A stretch of DNA of 11,741 nucleotides, taken from an uncultured bacterium (GTDB lineage: Bacteria; Actinomycetota; Coriobacteriia; Coriobacteriales; Coriobacteriaceae). Shown in pieces: positions 5,964 to 11,741 of this stretch. Where the stretch lies: assembly GCA_905214435.1 (NCBI GenBank), contig CAJMMA010000059.1, forward strand, positions 1-11,741. The letters run 5' to 3'. The notes beneath the pieces were generated by a model. The model searched no databases. It was not told the DNA's origin and saw nothing but the letters and a program-made list of their open reading frames with translations. Within the stretch, counting starts at the first letter, position 1. Each line of letters starts with the position of its first letter. The translations under genes were made by a program, and so were the position numbers.

Positions 5964-7136
5964 ATGCTCGCACCCATCACACCCGGACGACAGGGAAACG
6001 TCAGGCACAACCTTTCAGGAGCCCTCGCCTATGATTCGTTTAGACCCGCCAATATGGATTCATTCTTTCCAATCAATTTATCCGCTGATTCCATGCGGCT
6101 TGTCTCCGATTGCCGCGCCATACTCGGCGAGGTTGAGGGCATGTCTCGCTTTGTTCCGAACATCGACATGTACCTTTCTATGTACGTTCGCAAGGAAGCG
6201 CTCTTGTCCTCTCAAATCGAGGGTACGCAATGTACGTTCGATGATGTTCTTGACCCGTCAAACGAATCCAATGCGAGCCGGGACCTAACCGACGTCGTCA
6301 ACTACACTCGAGCGGTGCAGCAGGCGACCACGCTCATGGAGGAACTGCCACTCTGTATGAGGCTGCTCAAATCCGTCCATGCCACATTGCTTGGAAATGG
6401 CAGAGGCTCCGACAAGACGCCGGGCCAGTTCAGGACGACTCAGAACTGGGTCGGACCAAACGGCTGCACGCTCAATGAGGCCCCGTATGTCCCTCCCAAC
6501 ACGGAGGATATGAAGGAGGCACTTGGCGACCTCGAGCTTTTCATCAACGAGCGTGACGACATCGATCCAGTCATCAAGGCCGCTTTGGTGCACTACCAGT
6601 TTGAAACCGCGCACCCGTTCCTCGACGGCAACGGACGCCTCGGGCGTCTGCTCATCCTCCTTTCGCTCATACATGATGGGGCGCTCACCAAGCCGGTCAT
6701 CTACCCCTCGTATGAACTCAAACGACACAGGAGCGAATACTACGATTGGCTTATGCGCGTAAGGCAGAGAGGCGATTTTGAGGGATGGGTTTCGTTTTTC
6801 AGTACCTGCTTGCTTGCAAGCGCACGCGAGGCGCGGGATTCGATGCGGAAGCTTGTCGACCTCCATTCGGAAACCGAAAGGCTGATTCGCGAAAAGGCGG
6901 GAAGGGCTACGACGAACGCCCTTATGCTACTCGACCTTCTCGAGGGCAATCCGATCGTCGACACCGCCTTTGTGTCTGAACGAATGCAGATTAGCAGATC
7001 GAGCGCAAACAACCTTATATCCCAATTTACCGATTGGAGCATTCTTGTCCAACGTGATACGAGCAGGAAACGATACCGCACGTTTTCATATGAGCCATAT
7101 CTCGCCATCCTCCGAACCGGCGACGAGCCGCTCTAA
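5964..7136 (+). CDS. Fic family AMP-transferase with C-terminal winged-helix domain
   Basis: A 390-residue protein of the Fic_N-Fic-wHTH architecture. The catalytic loop HPFLDGNGRLGR (217-228) is complete: H217 is the base, D221 binds metal, and the GNGRxxR residues bind phosphates. Such enzymes usually transfer AMP from ATP to a hydroxyl of a target protein. The inhibitory helix motif S82-S-Q-I-E86-G87 precedes the Fic core, making this a class II, self-inhibited Fic. The flap is around GQFRTTQNWVG (154-164). Residues about 318-382 form a winged-helix DNA-binding domain. ATG 5964 has AGGA 8 nt upstream. The operator array next to it makes autoregulation plausible. The gene looks more A/T-rich than its neighbours, which fits horizontal gain. 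The target protein is unknown. No small antitoxin gene is adjacent. Confidence 0.9.
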   Translation: MLAPITPGRQGNVRHNLSGALAYDSFRPANMDSFFPINLSADSMRLVSDCRAILGEVEGMSRFVPNIDMYLSMYVRKEALLSSQIEGTQCTFDDVLDPSNESNASRDLTDVVNYTRAVQQATTLMEELPLCMRLLKSVHATLLGNGRGSDKTPGQFRTTQNWVGPNGCTLNEAPYVPPNTEDMKEALGDLELFINERDDIDPVIKAALVHYQFETAHPFLDGNGRLGRLLILLSLIHDGALTKPVIYPSYELKRHRSEYYDWLMRVRQRGDFEGWVSFFSTCLLASAREARDSMRKLVDLHSETERLIREKAGRATTNALMLLDLLEGNPIVDTAFVSERMQISRSSANNLISQFTDWSILVQRDTSRKRYRTFSYEPYLAILRTGDEPL

Positions 7137-7149
7137 GTCTCGGAAAGCC

Positions 7150-7186
7150 AAGGGGCGAGACCGGCAGCTGCCAGTCTCGCCCCCTT
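7150..7186 (+). terminator. Stem-loop after the Fic gene
   Basis: GGGGCGAGAC (7152-7161) pairs perfectly with GTCTCGCCCC (7174-7183). Inside the loop GGCAGCTGCC adds further pairing. It begins about 14 nt after the Fic stop codon. Only a short CTTAAT follows, not a clear U-tract, so a terminator is likely by position but not textbook. The next 110 bases or so (7190-7304) show no gene or obvious signal. Confidence 0.6.
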
Positions 7187-7304
7187 AATGAACCTATCGA
7201 AAACTCCGGGATACGCCGTGGCCCGCTGAATCTACGCTGCGAAGACTGTCCAAGATTCCCCTGGCACCGGCACCCCAGCACTGCCACAAAATCGATTCGG
7301 TACC

Positions 7305-7332
7305 TTGACAATCAGTTAGGTACCTCTAGAAT
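7305..7332 (+). promoter_or_regulatory. Predicted sigma-70 promoter of the MarR-ABC operon
   Basis: TTGACA (7305-7310, perfect consensus) and TAGAAT (7327-7332, 5/6 to TATAAT) are 16 nt apart. The expected start site is near 7339. This is the best promoter in the window by match. The AAAGGAG ribosome-binding site at 7370-7376 follows, 7 nt before ATG 7384. Confidence 0.7.
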
Positions 7333-7365
7333 CACTTAGGTACAAAACAATTTCTCTACCTAACT
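7311..7365. promoter_or_regulatory. MarR-type operator repeats over the promoter
   Basis: ATCAGTTAGGTAC (7311-7323) and ATCACTTAGGTAC (7331-7343) are direct copies (12/13) with a 20-bp period. An inverted copy TACCTAACT lies at 7357-7365. The first copy sits in the -35/-10 spacer, the second covers the start site, and the third sits just before the ribosome-binding site. An inverted GGTACCT at 7299-7305 pairs with AGGTACC at 7319-7325. This is the expected layout for negative self-control by the MarR protein encoded next. Confidence 0.6.
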
Positions 7366-7383
7366 AAAGAAAGGAGCAACACC

Positions 7384-7890
7384 ATGTGCGACGAATGCAT
7401 CGACCTCTGCCCCCATACGCCGGGCGGCGACCCCATCGAGCCTGCAGATTCGCCCGAGGCGCAATCGCAATCGGATGCACTTGCCAAGCGCATCCTTAAC
7501 GGGCTTGGCTTCTGCGGCCATTACATGCACTTTCATGGCGGAGGCGTATCCGGCAAGGCGCCCATCATCTGCCTGCTGGCCAAGCAACCCGGCGGCGAGA
7601 TGTCGCAGCAGGAGCTCGGCATGCACTTTGACCTCAAGCCGGGATCGCTTTCCGAGATCCTGTCCAAGCTCGAGCTCAACGGCCTCATCGAGCGCAGCCG
7701 TAACCCCAAGGATCGACGGCAACTCACCATTCGCCTGACCGAAACCGGCCGGGAAAACGCCCGCATCGACCAGGCAGCCCGCATCCGCTTTAGAGAACGG
7801 GCCTTTAGCGCGCTCACCCACGACGAGCGCGAGGACCTCGCCGAAATGCTCGATAAAATCCGCGTAACCTGGGAGGAACTGGATGATTAA
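7384..7890 (+). CDS. MarR family transcriptional regulator with Cys/His-rich N-terminus
   Basis: A 168-residue dimeric DNA-binding protein. The winged helix spans about residues 70-123: MSQQELGMHFDLKPGSLSE is the HTH, and RSRNPKDRRQLTIRLTETG is the wing with the conserved DRR. Helices after residue 125 would form the dimer interface. The N-terminus carries C2, C5, C9 and H11, and C44, H46, H49 and H51 sit in GFCGHYMHFHGG, so metal, thiol or heme sensing is possible but unproven. The stop codon overlaps the next gene's ATG by 8 nt (ATGATTAA). It probably represses its own operon through the repeats at 7311-7365 and releases when the exporter's substrate or a stress signal binds. Confidence 0.88.
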   Translation: MCDECIDLCPHTPGGDPIEPADSPEAQSQSDALAKRILNGLGFCGHYMHFHGGGVSGKAPIICLLAKQPGGEMSQQELGMHFDLKPGSLSEILSKLELNGLIERSRNPKDRRQLTIRLTETGRENARIDQAARIRFRERAFSALTHDEREDLAEMLDKIRVTWEELDD

Positions 7891-9727
7891 AACCCTCATG
7901 GGAAGCATCCGCGACTATATGAAAGTCACCGTTGCCACGCCGTTGCTCGTGCTTGGCGAGGTGCTCTGCGAGATGCTGATTCCATTTATCACCGCCAACC
8001 TGATCGACGCTATCAAAGACGGCGCCACCGTAGCCGAGATGCTTCCCACCGCAGGCTTTTTGGTGCTCATCGCGCTGACGTCGCTTGCTTTTGGCGCCGC
8101 GGCCGGCGTCACCTGCAGCCATGCGAGCTGCGGGTTCGCCAAGAACCTGCGTCACGACCTGTTCTACAAGATCCAGACGTTCAGCTTTGCCAACATCGAT
8201 GAGTTCTCGAGCTCCTCGCTCGTCACGCGCCTGACCACCGACACCAACAACGTGCAGCAGGCCTTTATGATGATCATCCGTATCGCCGTGCGCGCGCCGC
8301 TTGTCTTGATCTTCGCCTTTACCATGGCGTTTATCATGGGCGGTAGCGTCGCCATGGTCTACCTGGTCATCATTCCGCTGCTGGGCTTTGGACTGTTCTT
8401 TATCATCTTTAAGGTGCGCCCCATCTTCTCGCGCGTGTTCCACAAGTACGATGCCCTTAACGAGTCCGTCGAGGAAAACGTCACCGGCATGCGCGTGGTT
8501 AAGAGCTACGTACGCGAAGACTTTGAGAAGGAGAAGTTCGCGGCCGCCGCGCGCGACGTCCAGATGGACTTCACCCGCGCCGAGAAGCTGCTCGCCTTTA
8601 ACAACCCCATGATGAACATCTGCGTCAACGGCGCGTTTGTCGTCATCATCTACCTGGGCTCCAAGCTCATCATCACGAGCCAGGGCACGCTGTTCGACGT
8701 GGGCCAGCTCTCCTCGACCTTTACCTATGGTTTCCAGATTCTCATGAGCCTGATGCAGCTGTCGATGATCTTTGTCATGGTGACCATGGCCGACGAATCG
8801 GCACACCGCATTGCCGAGGTGCTGGCCGCCGAGCCCACGATCGCCGATCCCGCCGAGCCCGTGCTCGAGGTTGCCGACGGTTCCATCGACTTTGACCACG
8901 TGAGCTTTAAGTATTCCAAGCATGCGAAGCGCCAGGCGCTCGACGATATCGACCTGCACATTACGAGCGGCGAGACCATCGGCATCATCGGCGGCACCGG
9001 CTCGGCCAAGTCCACGCTCGTCAACCTCATCGCCCGCCTGTACGACACCACCGAAGGCGCTGTGCGCGTGGGCGGCGTGGACGTGCGCGACTACGACCTG
9101 GACGCGCTGCGTCACCAGGTCGCCATGGTGCTGCAGAAAAACGTGCTGTTTAGCGGCACCATCGCCGAGAACCTGCGTTGGGGCGACCCGAACGCCACCG
9201 ACGAGGAAGTCCGCGAGGCAGCGCATCTGGCCTGCGCCGACGAGTTTGTCGACGGTTTCCCCAAGGGCTACGACACCTGGATCGAACAGGGCGGCTCCAA
9301 TGTTTCGGGCGGTCAGAAACAGCGCCTGTGCATTGCACGCGCCCTGCTGCGTCGCCCCAAGATCTTGATCCTGGACGACTCCACCAGCGCCGTCGACACC
9401 AAGACTGACGCCAAGATCCGCGCAGGGCTGGCAAGCTATCTGCCCAACACGACCAAGCTCATCATCGCCCAGCGCATCAGCTCCGTACAGGACGCAGACC
9501 GCATCATCGTCATGGAGGGCGGCCGAATCGCGCAGATCGGCAACCATGACGAGCTGCTTAAGACGAGCGAGATCTACCGCGAGACCTTTACCTCGCAAAA
9601 CAAGATGTCTGCCGAAGGTACGCAAGACGCCGACGACGTCTCTGGCGACGCGAACACGGCGGCAGACAACACCGACATGACCGCAACGCAAGCTCAGACT
9701 CAGGAAGGAGGCGAGGCCCATGAGTAA
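7883..9727 (+). CDS. ABC exporter half-transporter, degenerate-site subunit
   Basis: A 614-residue inner-membrane protein: six-helix exporter domain (about 15-310), then a nucleotide-binding domain (about 333-570). Motifs: Walker A GGTGSAKST (370-378), with Ala375 in place of the last Gly; Q-loop Q418; signature VSGGQ (474-478); Walker B ILILDD (494-499), where D499 replaces the catalytic Glu; Q530 replaces the switch His in IIAQRISS. D for E and Q for H mark the degenerate ATP site of heterodimeric type IV exporters such as TM287/288 or BmrCD. The last 40 residues are an acidic, Ala/Thr-rich tail. It overlaps both neighbours by 8 nt, so the three genes are one operon. Likely role: drug, lipid or peptide efflux with the next protein. 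Confidence 0.9.
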   Translation: MIKTLMGSIRDYMKVTVATPLLVLGEVLCEMLIPFITANLIDAIKDGATVAEMLPTAGFLVLIALTSLAFGAAAGVTCSHASCGFAKNLRHDLFYKIQTFSFANIDEFSSSSLVTRLTTDTNNVQQAFMMIIRIAVRAPLVLIFAFTMAFIMGGSVAMVYLVIIPLLGFGLFFIIFKVRPIFSRVFHKYDALNESVEENVTGMRVVKSYVREDFEKEKFAAAARDVQMDFTRAEKLLAFNNPMMNICVNGAFVVIIYLGSKLIITSQGTLFDVGQLSSTFTYGFQILMSLMQLSMIFVMVTMADESAHRIAEVLAAEPTIADPAEPVLEVADGSIDFDHVSFKYSKHAKRQALDDIDLHITSGETIGIIGGTGSAKSTLVNLIARLYDTTEGAVRVGGVDVRDYDLDALRHQVAMVLQKNVLFSGTIAENLRWGDPNATDEEVREAAHLACADEFVDGFPKGYDTWIEQGGSNVSGGQKQRLCIARALLRRPKILILDDSTSAVDTKTDAKIRAGLASYLPNTTKLIIAQRISSVQDADRIIVMEGGRIAQIGNHDELLKTSEIYRETFTSQNKMSAEGTQDADDVSGDANTAADNTDMTATQAQTQEGGEAHE

Positions 9728-11639
9728 GGCAACGACCGCCGAGCGCGCGCTCAACCGCAAGGGCGGCACCATGTCGCGCCTCATCAAGACGCTCTTTGGC
9801 TTCTATCCCGTGCTTTTGCCCCTCGTCGTCGCCGGCGTGGTGCTCTGCGCCATCATCAACTCCATCGGCGCGACCTTCCTGCAGAGCGCCCTGCAGATTA
9901 TTAGCGAATCGTGGCAGTCGGGCGATTGGGAAGCCGCACAGCCCAAGATTCTGCAGCTCGTGACCACCCTCGCCTGCATCTACGGCGTCGGTGTCCTGTC
10001 CTCGCTCTTCTGGAACCGCGCCATGGCTATCGTCACGCAGGGCTCGCTCGAGAAGCTGCGCGAGATGATGTTCAACCGCATGCAGGACCTGCCGATCCGC
10101 TACTTCGACACGCACCAGCGCGGCGATATCATGAGCCACTACACCAACGACATCGATACGCTGCGCCAGATGATCAGTCAGTCGCTGCCCAACCTGCTCA
10201 TGACGATCATCATCATCGTCACGGTGTTCTTTATCATGCTGTACTACAGCGTGTGGATGTGCCTGGTCATCATCGCCGGCGTCGCCTTTATGACCTTTAT
10301 GACCAAGCTGCTCGGCTCCAACTCCGCGCGTTTCTTCATTGCGCAGCAGACCGAACTCGGCGTGGTCGAGGGCCATATCGAGGAGGTTATGAACGGCCAG
10401 AAGGTCGTCAAGGCGTTCTGCCACGAGTCTGCTGCCGAGGCCGATTTTGACGAGCGCAACGAAAAGCTCTTCGAAGTCTCCCAGAAGGCCAACATGTACG
10501 CCAACATCCTCATGCCCATCCTTATGAACCTGGGCAACCTGCTCTACGTGCTGGTGGCCCTTGCCGGCGGCATTTTCCTGGCGCTGGGCGTGCCCAACCT
10601 GAGCATCTCGGGCATGGCGCTGTCGATCGCCGTCGTGGTGCCGTTCCTCAACATGACCAAGCAGTTCTGCGGACAGATCGGCCAGATCTCGCAGCAGATC
10701 AACGCCGTGGTCATGGGCCTCGCCGGCGCCGACCGCATCTTTGAGCTCATCGACGAGAAGCCCGAGGCCGACGAAGGCTACGTGACGCTCGTCAACGCGC
10801 AGGTGAACCCCGAGACCTGGGAGTTCGAGGAGGCCGACCACCACACCGGCATGTGGGCATGGAAACATCCGCACCGCGCAACCGGCGAGATCGAGTACGT
10901 ACCGCTGCGCGGCGACCTGGTCATGGACAACGTCGACTTTGGCTATACGCCCGACCACGAGGTGCTGCACGGCGTGTCCGTGTTTGCCAAGCCGGGCCAG
11001 AAGGTCGCGTTTGTCGGCGCCACCGGAGCCGGCAAGACGACCATCACCAACCTCATCAACCGCTTCTACGACATCGCCGACGGCAAGATTCGCTACGACG
11101 GCATCAACGTCAACAAAATCCGCAAGGCCGACCTGCGCCGAAGCCTGGGCGTCGTGCTGCAGGACGTGAACCTGTTCACCGGCACCGTGATGGATAACAT
11201 CCGCTACGGCAACCTGAGCGCCACCGACGAGGAGTGCATCGCGGCGGCAAAGCTCGCCGGCGCGGACGACTTTATCACCCGCCTGCCCGACGGCTACGAC
11301 ACCATGCTCACCGGCAACGGCGCCCAGCTGTCGCAGGGCCAGCGCCAGCTGATTTCGATCGCGCGCGCCGCCGTCGCCGATCCGCCGGCAATGATTCTGG
11401 ACGAGGCCACGTCGAGCATTGACACCCGCACTGAGGCTATCGTGCAGGCGGGCATGGATAAGCTCATGGAGGGCCGCACGACGTTTGTCATCGCACACCG
11501 CCTGTCCACCGTGCGCAACTCCGACGCGATCATCTGCCTGGACCATGGCCGCATCATCGAGCGCGGCAACCACGACGAGCTGATCGCCAAGCGCGGATAT
11601 TACTACCAGCTCTACACCGGAGCGTTTGAGCTGGAGTAG
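9720..11639 (+). CDS. ABC exporter half-transporter, canonical-site subunit
   Basis: A 639-residue partner of the preceding subunit: six-helix exporter domain (about 25-340) and nucleotide-binding domain (about 398-635). Motifs: Walker A GATGAGKT (433-440), Q-loop Q481, signature LSQGQ (537-541), Walker B AMILDE with catalytic E562, and H593 in IAHRLST. Its intact Walker B and His pair with VSGGQ of the other subunit to form the working ATP site. Its own LSQGQ faces the degenerate site. Between the two domains lies an insert (about 355-398) rich in Trp and His (ADHHTGMWAWKHPH), which I recall in relatives from other gut anaerobes; its function is unknown. Start ATG 9720 has AAGGAGG at 9705-9711, 8 nt upstream. 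ATG at codon 18 is a less supported alternative. Confidence 0.9.
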   Translation: MSKATTAERALNRKGGTMSRLIKTLFGFYPVLLPLVVAGVVLCAIINSIGATFLQSALQIISESWQSGDWEAAQPKILQLVTTLACIYGVGVLSSLFWNRAMAIVTQGSLEKLREMMFNRMQDLPIRYFDTHQRGDIMSHYTNDIDTLRQMISQSLPNLLMTIIIIVTVFFIMLYYSVWMCLVIIAGVAFMTFMTKLLGSNSARFFIAQQTELGVVEGHIEEVMNGQKVVKAFCHESAAEADFDERNEKLFEVSQKANMYANILMPILMNLGNLLYVLVALAGGIFLALGVPNLSISGMALSIAVVVPFLNMTKQFCGQIGQISQQINAVVMGLAGADRIFELIDEKPEADEGYVTLVNAQVNPETWEFEEADHHTGMWAWKHPHRATGEIEYVPLRGDLVMDNVDFGYTPDHEVLHGVSVFAKPGQKVAFVGATGAGKTTITNLINRFYDIADGKIRYDGINVNKIRKADLRRSLGVVLQDVNLFTGTVMDNIRYGNLSATDEECIAAAKLAGADDFITRLPDGYDTMLTGNGAQLSQGQRQLISIARAAVADPPAMILDEATSSIDTRTEAIVQAGMDKLMEGRTTFVIAHRLSTVRNSDAIICLDHGRIIERGNHDELIAKRGYYYQLYTGAFELE

Positions 11640-11675
11640 GACCGGTTACTGACGGAGGGCGCCCCGGGGACGGGC

Positions 11676-11741
11676 GGGGTAATTCCTCCGTGCTCAAACA
11701 TTCTCGCTTCGCTGCGAAACTGCGCGCGGAGGAATTACCCC
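11676..11741. repeat. Perfect 15-bp inverted repeat at the right edge
   Basis: GGGGTAATTCCTCCG (11676-11690) and CGGAGGAATTACCCC (11727-11741) are exact reverse complements around a 36-nt loop that holds a smaller TTCGC/GCGAA hairpin. It starts 36 nt after the ABC operon stop. It could terminate the operon or be a dispersed intergenic repeat; the right arm ends at the last base, so its true extent is unknown. Confidence 0.6.

Noticed and set aside
5964..7136. Fic gene as a Fic/Doc toxin-antitoxin pair
   Set aside because: The inhibitory SxxxEG helix is inside the protein (residues 82-87) and no small antitoxin gene lies next to it, so it is a self-inhibited class II Fic.
7027..7311. Minus-strand open frame 7027-7311 after the Fic gene
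   Set aside because: It crosses the terminator stem-loop and the Fic 3' end and shows no recognisable domain.
7814..11573. Two very long minus-strand open frames opposite the ABC genes (7814-9787 and 9588-11573)
   Set aside because: They are rich in Asp, His, Val, Gly and Arg with no family motif, which is what the complement of high-GC codons gives. The plus strand has complete ABC motifs and ribosome-binding sites.

Overview
The window looks like chromosomal DNA of a high-GC member of the Coriobacteriia. The codon use, the short 8-nt gene overlaps and the gene set resemble gut Collinsella; that placement is from memory of such genomes, not from a search. No rRNA, tRNA, CRISPR array or insertion sequence was found.

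Layout, left to right. (1) A minus-strand gene running off the left edge (1-908) encodes a fusion of an LpdD-like domain (prenylated-flavin chaperone family) and a type 1 isopentenyl-diphosphate isomerase-like Nudix domain. Diverging from it is an MFS drug/sugar-efflux-type permease (1070-2323). (2) A plus-strand pair follows: an AAA_14/DUF4143 ATPase (2519-3889), preceded by three palindromes spaced exactly 33 bp apart, and a low-molecular-weight tyrosine phosphatase (3923-4369). (3) A repeat-rich convergent intergenic region (4370-4595) separates these from a minus-strand pair, pyridoxal/pyridoxamine kinase (4918-5742) and an overlapping small Cys-rich TIGR04076-type protein (4596-4925). (4) A Fic AMP-transferase with a C-terminal winged helix (5964-7136) is read divergently from the kinase. 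Its leader carries five copies of a TAAGAACAAGTTT-type motif, and a strong stem-loop follows the gene. (5) A tightly overlapped operon closes the window: a MarR regulator (7384-7890) and two ABC exporter half-transporters (7883-9727 and 9720-11639). It has a recognisable promoter surrounded by repeated half-sites. A perfect 15-bp inverted repeat lies at the right edge.

How the genes work together. The MarR-ABC-ABC operon is best read as a self-regulated heterodimeric exporter: the first subunit has a degenerate ATP site and the second a canonical one. The kinase and the TIGR04076 protein are translationally coupled. The ATPase and the Fic gene each carry their own operator array, so each appears to be separately controlled.

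The least expected item is the LpdD-isomerase fusion. It joins a protein family tied to prenylated FMN with an enzyme family acting on IPP/DMAPP, the source of the prenyl group. In the Nudix half the catalytic Cys position is Ala, while every other active-site residue I could align is kept. Its role could therefore be DMAPP/DMAP supply for prenyl-flavin synthesis rather than ordinary isoprenoid isomerisation.
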